Of a stretch of DNA of 21,338 nucleotides, positions 1 to 8,950 are shown piece after piece. The position numbers and the translations under genes were made by a program. Where the stretch lies: NCBI GenBank assembly GCA_946480585.1, contig CAMLKQ010000005.1, positions 1 to 21,338 of the forward strand. Reading direction: 5' to 3'. The notes beneath the pieces were generated by a model. The model saw nothing but the letters and a program-made list of their open reading frames with translations. It was not told the DNA's origin and searched no databases. Source of the DNA: an uncultured Kangiella sp. (GTDB taxonomy: Bacteria > Pseudomonadota > Gammaproteobacteria > Enterobacterales > DSM-103792). How positions within the stretch are numbered: the stretch's first letter is position 1; every line of letters starts with the position of its first letter.

Positions 1-753
1 GCCATTCCGGAATCGCTGTTCGAAAGCGAATTGTTCGGCCACCAGAAAGGCGCGTTCACTGACGCCAAGGAAACCCGGCTCGGTCGCTTTGAGTTGGCCG
101 ATGGCGGCACGTTGTTTCTTGATGAAGTCGGCAACCTGCCGCTGCCGCAACAGGCCAAGTTGCTGCGCGTACTCGAAAGCGGCCAGTTTGAAAAAGTCGG
201 CAGCAGCCGCAGCCAGCAGGTCAATGTTCGCATCATTGCGGCGACCAATGCCGATCTGCCGGCGCTGGTGCGGGACGGCAAGTTCCGCCAGGACCTGCTG
301 TATCGGCTCAGCGGCATTGAGCTGACGGTGCCGCCGCTGCGCGCCCGTGGCGATGACATTGTTCTGCTGGCCGAACATTTTCTGCAGCGCTATGCCGGCA
401 AATACCGGCGCGATTGCCGCGGCTTTGCCGTCGACGCGCTCGATGCGCTGCGCCGCTACGCGTGGCCGGGCAATGTGCGCGAACTGCGTCATTGTCTGGA
501 GCGCGCCGTGCTGCTGGCGCGTGGACAATTGATCCAGCGCGCAGATCTGGCCTTGCCGGACAGCGAAATCGACAACGACCGTACACTGACCGCAAGCGCC
601 ACACTGGAACAGGAGCTGACGCTGGAAGAAGTGGAAAAGCGCTTGCTGGTCGCGGCGCTGAAAAAGCATGACGGCAATGCGCTCGCTGCCGCCAAAGCGC
701 TGGGCCTGAGCCGCTCGGCGTTCTACCGTCGGCTGGAGAAATTCCAGCTATGA
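1..753 (+). CDS. sigma-54-dependent response regulator / enhancer-binding protein, 3' part (5' end outside window)
   Basis: The reading frame is open from base 1, so the gene starts upstream. 250 codons are visible. The fragment begins just after where Walker A should be. It shows the sigma-54 contact loop as GAFTDA (visible residues 17-22), Walker B GGTLFLDE (35-42), sensor I ATN (81-83), arginine-finger region FRQDLLYRLS (95-104) and sensor II WPGNVREL (155-162). It ends in a Fis-type helix-turn-helix (about 227-246, AKALGLSRSAFYRRL). Family knowledge: such AAA+ activators hydrolyse ATP to open sigma-54 RNA polymerase promoters. The N-terminal receiver domain is not visible, so the response-regulator role is inferred from the kinase gene that overlaps its stop codon by 4 bp (ATGA). 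The target genes are unknown. Confidence 0.93.
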   Translation, partial: AIPESLFESELFGHQKGAFTDAKETRLGRFELADGGTLFLDEVGNLPLPQQAKLLRVLESGQFEKVGSSRSQQVNVRIIAATNADLPALVRDGKFRQDLLYRLSGIELTVPPLRARGDDIVLLAEHFLQRYAGKYRRDCRGFAVDALDALRRYAWPGNVRELRHCLERAVLLARGQLIQRADLALPDSEIDNDRTLTASATLEQELTLEEVEKRLLVAALKKHDGNALAAAKALGLSRSAFYRRLEKFQL

Positions 754-2261
754 CCGACGCTCGCACGGCCGCAACTGCCACCGCGACTGCCACCGAGGCA
801 AACGCGACACTTTCGCCCACGGCAGCCACTGCGCCGGCGCCATCGAGCCGCGTGTCGGCCAGCCTGTCGGCACCGCGGCGGTCGTGGCGAGCGGTCGAAA
901 ACCGGATGGCGTTGGTGGTATTGCTGGCCGGGTTGCCGGCAACGGCGCTGTTGCTGTGGCAGTTATGGCAACAGGCTTGGCTCAGTTTTCATCCAGCGGT
1001 GTTGTTGACGGCACTGCTGCTGGTCTGCTGGCTCGGCAGCGCCTGGTATGTGCGGCAACGGCTGGTCAATCAGCTACGCAAGCTGAGCAATCTGGTCGAG
1101 GCCGTGCGGCTCGGTGATTTCAGTTTGCGCGGCCGCAATGATGGCGACACCGGTGGCTACGGCGAGCTGGTGCGCGAGATCAACACACTGGCGCAAAAGC
1201 TGCGCGATCAGCGACTGCGCACCGAAGAAACCCAGCACCTGCTCGACAAAGTCATCCGCGATATCGACGTGGCGATTCTCGCCTTTGATGATCGTCTGCA
1301 ACTGACGCTGGCCAATCCAGCGGCCTGCCAACTGCTCGGTGACGATTGGACGGTCCTGCGTCGCCGCAACGCCGATGAATTGCAGCTGCGAGCGCTGCTG
1401 GACTGTCAGCTGCCGACGGTGCTGGAACACCGGTTTGGCAACGTGAGCGGGGTCTGGCGTGTGCAGGCAGAGCAATTTCGCGAACAGGGCCGTAGCCAGC
1501 ATTTGTTGTTCATTACCGATTTGAAACGGGTGCTGCGTGCCGAAGAATTGAACGCCTGGAAACGCTTGATCCGGGTCCTGAGCCATGAAGTGAACAACTC
1601 GCTGGCACCCATCGCCTCGGTCAGCGCCAGCCTCGATGACTTGCTGCGCAAAACCGCCGACGCGCCGGATCTGACATTGCAGAGTGAGTGGCAGCAAGAA
1701 TTGCAGCGCGACCTGCACGACGGTCTGCAATTGATCCAGCAGCGTTCACAAAGCCTGACCGAGTTCATCCGCCGTTACGCTGATCTCGCTCGACTGCCAC
1801 CGCCGAATCGGCGACCGCTGGCGGTAGCAGCGCTGCTGCAGCGCTTGCCGCAACTGTTGCCGAGCCGGCCACTCGCCATTCAGCAATCCGACGCAGCAGC
1901 AATCAGCGCGGCCCAGCTGTTCGCCGACCCGGTGCAACTGGAGCAACTGTTGATCAACGTGTTGAAGAACGCCCATGAAGCGATGCAGGCATCGGGCGCC
2001 GTTGGCGCGATTGAAGTGCTGGCGCACACCGAGCATGCGCAACTGTGCCTGCAAATTGCCGATCGCGGCGATGGCCTTGGCAACAGCAGCAATGTGTTTG
2101 TGCCGTTCTACTCCACCAAAACCGGAGGCTCGGGCATCGGCCTGGTGCTCAGCCGGCAGATCGCCGAAGCCCATGACGGCAGTTTGCAGTTGCGCAATCG
2201 CGACGGTGGCGGCTGTGTCGCCGAGATCCGGTTGCCGCTGGCACAGACCGCGCGGCCCTGA
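750..2261 (+). CDS. NtrY-like membrane sensor histidine kinase
   Basis: 503 aa. The Ala/Thr/Ser-rich N-terminus (about 1-45) is followed by two close membrane segments (about 53-73 and 82-101), a HAMP-like stretch (about 102-150), a PAS-like region (about 160-262), the dimerisation/phosphoacceptor box with SHEVNNSLAP (His279), and an ATPase domain with N-box NVLKNAHEAM (403-412), G1 DRGDGLG (438-444), FVPFYSTK (450-457) and G2 GGSGIGL (459-465). All catalytic boxes are present, so it should autophosphorylate on His279 and pass phosphate to the partner regulator. The ATG at 750 overlaps the upstream TGA, and a GGAG lies about 11 bases before it, so I keep this start. Met53 is a less likely alternative. 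The gene order regulator then kinase supports a two-component pair. The signal is unknown. Confidence 0.93.
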   Translation: MTDARTAATATATATEANATLSPTAATAPAPSSRVSASLSAPRRSWRAVENRMALVVLLAGLPATALLLWQLWQQAWLSFHPAVLLTALLLVCWLGSAWYVRQRLVNQLRKLSNLVEAVRLGDFSLRGRNDGDTGGYGELVREINTLAQKLRDQRLRTEETQHLLDKVIRDIDVAILAFDDRLQLTLANPAACQLLGDDWTVLRRRNADELQLRALLDCQLPTVLEHRFGNVSGVWRVQAEQFREQGRSQHLLFITDLKRVLRAEELNAWKRLIRVLSHEVNNSLAPIASVSASLDDLLRKTADAPDLTLQSEWQQELQRDLHDGLQLIQQRSQSLTEFIRRYADLARLPPPNRRPLAVAALLQRLPQLLPSRPLAIQQSDAAAISAAQLFADPVQLEQLLINVLKNAHEAMQASGAVGAIEVLAHTEHAQLCLQIADRGDGLGNSSNVFVPFYSTKTGGSGIGLVLSRQIAEAHDGSLQLRNRDGGGCVAEIRLPLAQTARP

Positions 2262-2267
2262 GCGGGC

Positions 2268-3623
2268 TCACTTGCCGGTGATGACATCGGTCAATTGCTG
2301 CTCGTTGACCCGGCGTGCGTCGTAACGCAGCGCCACCGCTTGCTGTTCCGGTTGCGGAATGACTTCGATGACGCCATCAAGCGCACGCAATTTTGCCGCG
2401 GTGGCCGCGAGCGCGTCACCGGTAGCGGGCAGCTGCGTGGTGCGCCAATCCGGCAACGGCTGTTGGCCGAGCGCAAACAGCAACCACAGCAACACCATCG
2501 CGACGCCGGCGACCAGCACCGCCGTCGGCCCATGCCATTGCATCAGCACGCCACCGAGCGCACCGCCGGCAAACGCACCGAGAAACTGGGCGCTGGCATA
2601 GAAGCCCATTGCCGTGCCTTTGTGGCCGGCTGGCACGATGCGCGACAACCACGACGGCAACGACGCTTCCAGCCAATTGAATGCCGCGAAGTACAGCACC
2701 AAGCCGACGATGACCACGCTCAACGACGGCAACGCGAGCACCGTCAGCGCCAGCGCGAGCAGCGGCAAACAGAGCAGCAGGATCGGTTTGTGCAGGCTGC
2801 GCCGTTCGGCGATCCGCAGCAGCGGCCCCATCAACAGTACGCCGCCGATCAACACCGGCAGATAGACACTGGCGTGGTCGGCACGGTCGATGCCAAAGCC
2901 CACCAGCTTCATCGGCAGCACCATGAACAGCGCCGTCATGACGAAATGCAGCGCAAAAATGCCAACGCTGAGCCGCGGCAGATCACCGCGCCGCAGCAGC
3001 GGCCACAGTGTCGCCCAGCGCGCCTGACCATCGCCGGCACTGGCCGCCGGTGGCGCCGCTGGCACCGTCATCAGCACCAGCAACAGACTCAGCAGCGCCA
3101 GCGCGACTGTCGCCCAGAACACCGCCGGCAAACCACCAAACGACGCCAGCAGCGGACCGCCGAGAAACGCCAGAATGAACGCGCCACCGATGCTGATACC
3201 GATGATGGCCATAACCTTGCTGCGCCGGTGCTCGGCCGTGGCGTCGGCCGCCAGCGCCAGCGCCGCGCTCGACACCGCCCCAGCGCCCTGAATGGCGCGG
3301 CCGATGATGACGCCAATGATGTGATCGGACAGCGCCGCCACCAGCGCGCCGAGCGCAAACAACACCAGCCCGAGCGTGATCACCGGCTTGCGGCCCCACG
3401 TATCAGACAGCCGGCCCAACGGAATCTGCAAACACGCCTGGGTAAAGCCGTAGATGCCGACCGCCAGCCCCGCCAAGGCCGGGGTGTAGCCGGCCAGCGC
3501 GCCACCGTAAGTGGTCATCACCGGCAACAGCATGAACAAGCCGAGCATCCGGAACGCCACGATGGCGGCCAAGGCGAACGCGGTACGGCGTTCGGTAGCG
3601 GTGAGTGTGCGGTCGAGGTTCAT
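2268..3623 (-). CDS. yajR: MFS transporter of the YajR type
   Basis: 451 aa, very close in length to E. coli YajR (454 aa). The protein has about 12 hydrophobic helices, MFS motif A GRLSDTWGRKP at residues 70-80, and a stretch near 318-360 (AFNWLEASLPSWLS, then PAGHKGTAMGFYASAQFLG) that matches YajR almost word for word. After the last helix a soluble tail (about 395-451) fits the small ferredoxin-like YAM domain of YajR. Family knowledge: an inner-membrane proton-coupled major facilitator, probably an exporter, substrate not settled. It is divergent from uvrA and convergent with the histidine kinase (6-bp gap). The ATG at 3623 has no clear Shine-Dalgarno sequence. An MFS gene beside uvrA is also familiar from Pseudomonas. 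Confidence 0.9.
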   Translation of the reverse strand: MNLDRTLTATERRTAFALAAIVAFRMLGLFMLLPVMTTYGGALAGYTPALAGLAVGIYGFTQACLQIPLGRLSDTWGRKPVITLGLVLFALGALVAALSDHIIGVIIGRAIQGAGAVSSAALALAADATAEHRRSKVMAIIGISIGGAFILAFLGGPLLASFGGLPAVFWATVALALLSLLLVLMTVPAAPPAASAGDGQARWATLWPLLRRGDLPRLSVGIFALHFVMTALFMVLPMKLVGFGIDRADHASVYLPVLIGGVLLMGPLLRIAERRSLHKPILLLCLPLLALALTVLALPSLSVVIVGLVLYFAAFNWLEASLPSWLSRIVPAGHKGTAMGFYASAQFLGAFAGGALGGVLMQWHGPTAVLVAGVAMVLLWLLFALGQQPLPDWRTTQLPATGDALAATAAKLRALDGVIEVIPQPEQQAVALRYDARRVNEQQLTDVITGK

Positions 3624-3831
3624 GCCGGCAGCGCCACGTTGGAACGGTTGCGTTGTCCGGCACCGCCGTGCGGCCCGGATTGCACTGCTGTCAGACAGGT
3701 GTCAGGAATCATGCCGGCAAAAGGAAAGATGGCAGTGGGCGTGAAATTGTCAGGGCCGCTATAGTACCAGCTTTTGCCGCGCCGGCCCGGCGCGGTGTTT
3801 TCGCAGACCAGCCTCGGCAGAACCGATACGC
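3624..3831. promoter_or_regulatory. divergent control region between yajR and uvrA
   Basis: 208 bp without a gene. It contains TGTCAG three times in the same orientation (3689-3694, 3700-3705, 3748-3753). The first two are one helical turn apart, and the first belongs to the palindrome CTGTC-A-GACAG (3688-3698). A TATAGT at 3760-3765 could be the uvrA -10 box, but no good -35 sits at 16-18 bp. I found no canonical SOS box (CTG-N10-CAG) here, although E. coli uvrA is LexA-controlled. No convincing promoter for yajR is visible on the minus strand. Confidence 0.5.
3777..3795 (+). other. GC-rich leader hairpin upstream of uvrA
   Basis: Nine-base arms CCGCGCCGG (3777-3785) and CCGGCGCGG (3787-3795) are perfect reverse complements around one base. 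In RNA the innermost pairs would open to form the loop. The 3' side is followed by TGTTTTC. It lies 36 bases before the uvrA start and about 12 bases after a possible -10 box, so it would be near the 5' end of the mRNA. It could be an early terminator/attenuator or a 5' stabiliser. The role is inference. Confidence 0.55.
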
Positions 3832-6693
3832 ATGGACAAGATCCTGATTCGTGGTGCGCGCACGCACAACCTCAAGAACGTTGATCTCGAGTTGCCGCGC
3901 GACAAATTGATTGTCATCACCGGCTTGTCCGGTTCCGGCAAATCGTCGCTGGCGTTTGACACGCTGTACGCCGAAGGCCAGCGCCGTTACGTCGAGTCGC
4001 TGTCGGCCTACGCGCGCCAGTTCCTGAGCCTGATGGAAAAGCCGGATGTCGATCACATCGAAGGCTTGTCGCCAGCGATTTCGATCGAACAGAAATCGAC
4101 CTCGCACAACCCGCGCTCGACGGTCGGCACGGTCACCGAAATTTACGACTACTTGCGTCTGCTGTACGCGCGCGTAGGCGAACCACACTGCCCGACCCAC
4201 GGCAGCAAACTCGATGCCCAGACCGTGTCGCAAATGGTCGACCGGATTCTGGAATTGCCGGAAGACACCAAGCTGATGTTGCTCGCGCCGGTGATTCAGG
4301 ACCGCAAGGGTGAGCATCTGGGCCTCATGGTGGAATTGCGCGGTAAAGGCTTTGTCCGCGCCCGCATCAATGGTCAGGTCGTTGAACTCGCTGACGCGCC
4401 GAAACTCGATGCGCGCAGCAAGCACACCATCGAAGTGGTGATCGACCGGTTCAAGGTGCGTGCCGATCAGGCACAGCGGCTGGCCGAATCGATTGAAACC
4501 GGATTGAAGCTCGCCGACGGCATCGTCAAAGTCGCGTTCATGGACGAACCGGCATCCGCGAAAGACAAAAAAGAAGAGCTGCTGTTCTCGGCCAAGCACG
4601 CCTGTCCGCAGTGCGGCTTTGCGCTGACCGAACTCGAACCGAAAATTTTCTCGTTCAACAGCCCGGCCGGCGCCTGCCAGACCTGTGACGGCTTGGGCAT
4701 GGACTCGTTCTTTGATCCAAAGCGCATCGTGTCGGACCCGGACAAGTCGCTCGAAGACGGCGCGATTCGCGGCTGGGACAAGCGCAATGTGTTTTACTTT
4801 CACATGCTGCGCAGCCTCGCCAAGCATTTCAAATTCGAGCTCGACACCCCGTTCAAGAAGCTGAGCAAGAAAGCCCAGGACGTGGTGCTGTACGGCAGCG
4901 GCCGCGAGATCATCGACTTCCATTACTTCAATGATCGTGGCGACACCGTCGTGCGCCGGCATCCGTTCGAAGGCATCGTCGCCAATTTCGATCGGCGCTA
5001 CCGGGAAACCGAATCGCAACAGATCCGCGACGAACTGTCGCGGTTCATGACCACCCGGCCCTGCCCGGATTGCGGCGGCTCGCGTCTGAACGAAGGCGCC
5101 CGCAACGTCAAAATCAAGAAACTGAGTTTGCCGGAAGCGACCTCGCTGTCGGTCGCCCAGTGCAAGGAGTTTTGCGACAACCTGAAGCTGACCGGCCAGC
5201 GCGGCAAGATTGCCAGCAAGATCCTGCAAGAAATTTCGGCGCGGCTTGGCTTTCTGGTCAACGTCGGTCTGGAATACCTGACGCTCGATCGCAGCGCCGA
5301 AACGCTGTCCGGCGGCGAAGCGCAGCGCATCCGCTTGGCCTCGCAGATCGGCGCCGGTCTGGTTGGCGTCATGTACATCCTGGACGAGCCATCGATTGGT
5401 CTGCACCAACGCGACAACGAACGGCTGCTGCACACGCTCAATTACCTGCGCGATCTCGGCAACACCGTGATCGTGGTCGAACACGACGAAGACGCCATCC
5501 GTTCGGCGGATTTCATTGTCGATATCGGCCCCGGCGCCGGTGTCCACGGCGGCACCGTGGTCGCCGCCGGCAGCTACGACAAAATTTGCAGCGCCAAGGA
5601 TTCGCTGACCGGTAAATACCTGTCCGGCAAACTGGAAATCGCCGTGCCCAAAGCACGCACGCCGGTCGACAAGGACCGGATGCTGGTGCTGCACGGCGCC
5701 AGCGGCAACAACCTGAAGCAGGTCGATCTGGAAATCCCGGTCGGCTTGTTCACCTGCGTCACCGGCGTCTCCGGTTCAGGCAAATCAACGCTGATCAACG
5801 ACACGCTTTATCGCATCGCCGCCATCGAACTGAATGGTGCCGAAGCCGATCAACCGGCGCCGTATGACAGCATCGAAGGGCTGGAACTGTTCGACAAGGT
5901 CGTCGACATCGATCAGAGCCCGATTGGCCGGACGCCGCGCTCGAACCCGGCGACCTACACCGGTCTGTTCACACCGATCCGCGAGTTGTTTTCCGAAACC
6001 AAGGAAGCGCGGGCGCGCGGCTACGGTCCGGGCCGGTTCTCGTTCAACGTCAAAGGTGGCCGCTGCGAGGCCTGCGAAGGCGATGGCGTATTGCGGGTCG
6101 AGATGCACTTCCTACCGGACATCTACGTGCCCTGCGATGTCTGCAAGGGCCAGCGCTACAACCGCGAAACGCTCGGCGTACAGTACAAGGGCAAAAACAT
6201 TTCGGAAGTGCTGGCGATGACGGTCGAAGATGCCCGAGCATTCTTTGACGCCGTGCCCGCCATCGCCAAAAAACTGCAAACGCTGGTCGATGTCGGCCTG
6301 AGCTATATCACGCTCGGCCAATCGGCAACAACCTTGTCGGGCGGTGAAGCGCAGCGGGTCAAACTGGCCAAGGAATTGTCACGGCGTGATACCGGCAACA
6401 CCTTGTACATCCTGGACGAGCCGACCACCGGCCTGCATTTCCACGACGTCAAGCAGCTGCTGAAAGTGCTGCACGAGCTGCGTGATCACGGCAACACCAT
6501 TGTCGTCATCGAGCACAATCTGGATGTCATCAAAACGGCGGACTGGATTGTCGATTTGGGCCCGGAAGGCGGCAACGGCGGCGGCCAGATCATCGCGGCC
6601 GGCACGCCGGAGCAGGTGGCGAAAAGCAAAACGTCGCACACGGCGCGGTTCCTGAAACCTATCCTCGACAAAGCCCACAACAAAGGCAAATAG
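3832..6693 (+). CDS. uvrA: UvrA, excinuclease ABC subunit A
   Basis: 953 aa (E. coli 940). UvrA is the ATPase dimer that scans DNA for bulky lesions and loads UvrB in nucleotide excision repair. Both ABC halves are complete: Walker A GLSGSGKS at 31-38 and GVSGSGKS at 645-652, signature LSGGEAQR at 492-499 and 835-842, and Walker B with LDEP after each. Two zinc sites are seen: C258/C261 with C282/C285, and C745/C748 with C768/C771. The start [16 protein letters not shown] is the normal UvrA N-terminus, though the ribosome-binding site before it is weak. The gene is monocistronic: a strong terminator follows 22 bases after the stop. In E. coli the divergent neighbour is ssb, but here it is yajR. 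Confidence 0.99.
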   Translation: MDKILIRGARTHNLKNVDLELPRDKLIVITGLSGSGKSSLAFDTLYAEGQRRYVESLSAYARQFLSLMEKPDVDHIEGLSPAISIEQKSTSHNPRSTVGTVTEIYDYLRLLYARVGEPHCPTHGSKLDAQTVSQMVDRILELPEDTKLMLLAPVIQDRKGEHLGLMVELRGKGFVRARINGQVVELADAPKLDARSKHTIEVVIDRFKVRADQAQRLAESIETGLKLADGIVKVAFMDEPASAKDKKEELLFSAKHACPQCGFALTELEPKIFSFNSPAGACQTCDGLGMDSFFDPKRIVSDPDKSLEDGAIRGWDKRNVFYFHMLRSLAKHFKFELDTPFKKLSKKAQDVVLYGSGREIIDFHYFNDRGDTVVRRHPFEGIVANFDRRYRETESQQIRDELSRFMTTRPCPDCGGSRLNEGARNVKIKKLSLPEATSLSVAQCKEFCDNLKLTGQRGKIASKILQEISARLGFLVNVGLEYLTLDRSAETLSGGEAQRIRLASQIGAGLVGVMYILDEPSIGLHQRDNERLLHTLNYLRDLGNTVIVVEHDEDAIRSADFIVDIGPGAGVHGGTVVAAGSYDKICSAKDSLTGKYLSGKLEIAVPKARTPVDKDRMLVLHGASGNNLKQVDLEIPVGLFTCVTGVSGSGKSTLINDTLYRIAAIELNGAEADQPAPYDSIEGLELFDKVVDIDQSPIGRTPRSNPATYTGLFTPIRELFSETKEARARGYGPGRFSFNVKGGRCEACEGDGVLRVEMHFLPDIYVPCDVCKGQRYNRETLGVQYKGKNISEVLAMTVEDARAFFDAVPAIAKKLQTLVDVGLSYITLGQSATTLSGGEAQRVKLAKELSRRDTGNTLYILDEPTTGLHFHDVKQLLKVLHELRDHGNTIVVIEHNLDVIKTADWIVDLGPEGGNGGGQIIAAGTPEQVAKSKTSHTARFLKPILDKAHNKGK

Positions 6694-6715
6694 CGCGCGG
6701 CAACGTCTGAAAAGC

Positions 6716-6746
6716 AAAAGGCCGGTCAAGACCGGCCTTTTGTTTT
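6716..6746 (+). terminator. rho-independent terminator after uvrA
   Basis: Perfect 12-bp arms, AAAAGGCCGGTC (6716-6727) and GACCGGCCTTTT (6730-6741), are followed by GTTTT. The A-run on the 5' side means it can also act on minus-strand transcripts coming from the VanZ-like gene, so it probably separates the two converging units. Confidence 0.92.
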
Positions 6747-6838
6747 GAGAGGTGACAGCGACGACGAACCGAACGCCGTCAGCAGGCATCAATCGTTGCG
6801 AAAGCTCACGTACTCGCGACCGCCAGCGCGTTCGCGTT

Positions 6839-7228
6839 TCAGCGCTGCTGGTAACGCCGCCAAAGCCAGACCAGCGCAAAAGCCAGCACCACACCGCTGA
6901 CATTTGCCACCATATCGTGCCAATCGAAACTGCGATTCGGTACCCAGGTTTGCAGAACTTCCAAGCCGGCGCCGTAGATCGGTAACAGCAGCAGCAACCA
7001 CCGCCAGTGGCGTGGAAACGCCAACGCCGCGCAAAACGCGATACCGCCATGCCCCAACAGATGCAGCAGTTTGTCGTTACTCGCGATCGGTGGCAGCGTG
7101 TCGCCGGGCACCAGCGAACCGTAGCCGACAGCGAGCAGGCTCACCGCGAACGCCAGCCGCCAGAACCACAATGCCGACCCCTGCGCTGCCATCGTTAAAT
7201 CGCCTCGTCTCTGCCTGCTTGCCACCAC
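6839..7228 (-). CDS. VanZ-like small membrane protein
   Basis: 129 aa if begun at the GTG at 7228. About four hydrophobic helices are seen (roughly 19-40, 56-72, 77-92, 107-124). The VanZ family pattern is present: DK at 52-53 with H56, then GLEVLQ (E90, Q93), R99, FDWHD (D102, D105) and N109 with G112. VanZ of the vancomycin cluster gives low teicoplanin resistance, but most chromosomal relatives have no proven role, so I assign none. The start is uncertain: GTG codons at 7228/7225 sit behind a good AGAGGG, while the ATG at 7192 (117 aa, M-A-A-Q) has only a distant GAGG. It converges with uvrA and follows the rplQ terminator on the same strand, so it probably has its own promoter. Confidence 0.82.
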   Translation of the reverse strand: MVASRQRRGDLTMAAQGSALWFWRLAFAVSLLAVGYGSLVPGDTLPPIASNDKLLHLLGHGGIAFCAALAFPRHWRWLLLLLPIYGAGLEVLQTWVPNRSFDWHDMVANVSGVVLAFALVWLWRRYQQR

Positions 7229-7417
7229 AAACCCTCTTCACGCCATCGGAAGGCACGCTGACTCAGCACCACAGCAGATTCGCGCGCCGCGTTGCCATTG
7301 ACAGACATGGCGGCGAAACATTCGCTGCACGAACGGCTGTCGCGTAAGCCGGATTGGCGAAAAATCTGTGTGCTATAACAAAGTCGCTGCAAACAGAGCC
7401 AACTTCTTATGCTCACC

Positions 7418-7453
7418 AAAAACAAAACCGCCCTGAAGGCGGTTTTGTTTTTT
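7418..7453 (-). terminator. terminator of the S10-spc-alpha run, after rplQ
   Basis: A perfect 15-bp inverted repeat, with arms at 7418-7432 and 7438-7452 and loop CTGAA (7433-7437). Read on the minus strand, the GGCGG-type stem is followed by TTTTGTTTTT. It starts 26 bases after the rplQ stop codon and is also symmetrical enough to work in the other direction. Confidence 0.93.
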
Positions 7454-7478
7454 GCACCATCAATACAGCGGCGCAGTA

Positions 7479-7880
7479 TTACTCGGCTTTGGCTTCGACA
7501 TCGACCGGTTCGACGTCCACTTGCGGACGGTCAACCAGCTCGACGATGGCCATTTCGGCTTTGTCACCAGTACGGAAGCCAGCGTGCAGGATACGCAGGT
7601 AGCCACCCGGGCGACCTTCGTAACGCTTGCCGAGCTCACCGAACAGCTTCTGCACGGCTTCTTTCGAACGGGTACGGTCGAAAGCCAGACGGCGGTTGGC
7701 GTGGTTGTCCTGCTTGGCCAAGGTGATCAGCGGCTCAATGACGCGACGCAGCTCTTTGGCTTTCGGCAGGGTGGTACGAATGACTTCATGCTCAACCAGC
7801 GAGTTAGCCATGTTGCGGAACATGGCGCTGCGGTGAGCGCTGGTGCGCGAAAACGCGCGACCGCTGCAAAGGTGACGCAT
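7479..7880 (-). CDS. rplQ: 50S ribosomal protein L17
   Basis: 133 aa (E. coli 127). The N-terminus [28 protein letters not shown] and the block [20 protein letters not shown] are diagnostic of bacterial L17, which binds 23S rRNA near the exit-tunnel side of the large subunit. The last 20 residues are acidic and Val/Glu-rich ([13 protein letters not shown]), a variable tail in this family. AAGGA lies 7 bases before the ATG. It is the last gene of the alpha group, 47 bp after rpoA and directly before the terminator, exactly as in E. coli. Confidence 0.98.
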   Translation of the reverse strand: MRHLCSGRAFSRTSAHRSAMFRNMANSLVEHEVIRTTLPKAKELRRVIEPLITLAKQDNHANRRLAFDRTRSKEAVQKLFGELGKRYEGRPGGYLRILHAGFRTGDKAEMAIVELVDRPQVDVEPVDVEAKAE

Positions 7881-7927
7881 GGTACTTTCCTTCTAATCTC
7901 GCTGGCCTCGCGGCCGACAGTTCAATC

Positions 7928-8920
7928 TCAGTTCTGCTCGCTGAGCAAGCTGGCCGGCGGCCAGTTCTCAAGGCGCATGCCGAGCGACAAGCCGTGCGCA
8001 GCCAGCACGTCCTTGATTTCGGTAAGCGACTTCTTGCCCAGGTTCGGGGTCTTGAGCAATTCCACTTCGGTGCGCTGAACCAGATCACCGATGTAGTGAA
8101 TGTTTTCGGTCTTCAGGCAGTTGGCCGAACGGACCGTCAGCTCCAGATCGTCGACCGGACGCAGCAGAATCGGATCAAACGCCGGCTCTGCTTTCTTGGT
8201 CTCAACCGTACGCTCATCTTTCAGCTCGACGAAAGCGGCCAGTTGCTGCTGCAGAATGGTGGCAGCGCGACGGATCGCTTCTTCCGGCTGGATCGTACCG
8301 TTGGTTTCCAGATCGATGATCAGCTTGTCGAGGTCGGTGCGCTGCTCAACGCGAGCGGCTTCGACCACGTAAGCGACGCGACGGACCGGGCTGAACGAAG
8401 CATCCAGCAGCAGGCGGCCGATCGGGCGCTCGTTTTCTTCCACCAAACGGCGGTTGCTGGCCGGCTGATAGCCCATGCCGCGCGCCAACTTGATGGTCAT
8501 GTTCAAACGGCCACCTTTGGTCAGGTGCGCGATGACATGGTCAGGATTCAGGATCTTGACGCCATTGATCAGTTGCAGGTCGGACGCCTTGACCACGCCT
8601 TCGCCGCTCTTCTGCAGCGTGACGGTGGCTTCGTCGCGGTCTTCCAATACAACAGCCAAACCCTTCAGGTTCAGCAGGATTTCAATGACATCTTCCTGCA
8701 CGCCTTCCAGCGTGGAGTACTCGTGCAGGACGCCGTCGATCTCGGCTTCGACCGCGGCACAACCCGGCATCGACGAGAGCAGAATGCGACGCAGCGCATT
8801 GCCCAGCGTGTGGCCGAAGCCACGCTCGAACGGCTCGAGGACGATACGGGCGCTCGCGCTGCCCTGGCTCTCGATCTTGATCTGGCGCGGTCTCAGCAAT
8901 TCGGTCACGTTGCCGTGCAT
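7928..8920 (-). CDS. rpoA: RNA polymerase alpha subunit
   Basis: 330 aa (E. coli 329). The N-terminal domain (1 to about 235) drives alpha dimerisation and assembly with beta and beta-prime, with [14 protein letters not shown] at 40-53 including the conserved Arg45. After a linker, the C-terminal domain (about 250-330) carries the UP-element and activator-contact residues: Arg264, Asn267, Cys268, Gly295, Lys297 and Ser298 correspond to E. coli R265, N268, C269, G296, K298 and S299. Nothing is missing. AGGAG precedes the ATG by 11 bases. It sits between rpsD and rplQ, in the usual alpha-operon position. Confidence 0.99.
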   Translation of the reverse strand: MHGNVTELLRPRQIKIESQGSASARIVLEPFERGFGHTLGNALRRILLSSMPGCAAVEAEIDGVLHEYSTLEGVQEDVIEILLNLKGLAVVLEDRDEATVTLQKSGEGVVKASDLQLINGVKILNPDHVIAHLTKGGRLNMTIKLARGMGYQPASNRRLVEENERPIGRLLLDASFSPVRRVAYVVEAARVEQRTDLDKLIIDLETNGTIQPEEAIRRAATILQQQLAAFVELKDERTVETKKAEPAFDPILLRPVDDLELTVRSANCLKTENIHYIGDLVQRTEVELLKTPNLGKKSLTEIKDVLAAHGLSLGMRLENWPPASLLSEQN

Positions 8921-8950
8921 GGTTCAGGCGTCTCCTAAGACTGGAATCGC

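Noticed and set aside
3683..3710. LexA (SOS) box before uvrA
   Set aside because: CTG and CAG triplets are present, but none are 10 bases apart. The nearest combinations have 8 or 12, so the canonical box is absent.
2295..3764. 489-codon open frame on the plus strand opposite yajR
   Set aside because: It is antisense to a well-recognised MFS gene, has an unnatural Gln/Arg/His-rich composition and matches no family. It is a by-product of GC-rich codon use.
3709..5694. 661-codon open frame on the minus strand opposite uvrA
   Set aside because: It lies fully over conserved uvrA coding sequence, has no recognisable domain and no ribosome-binding site. It is a shadow frame.
7229..7417. Small gene between the VanZ-like gene and the rplQ terminator
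   Set aside because: Short frames exist on both strands, but none has a ribosome-binding site together with a recognisable product. No tRNA or other RNA fold was evident.
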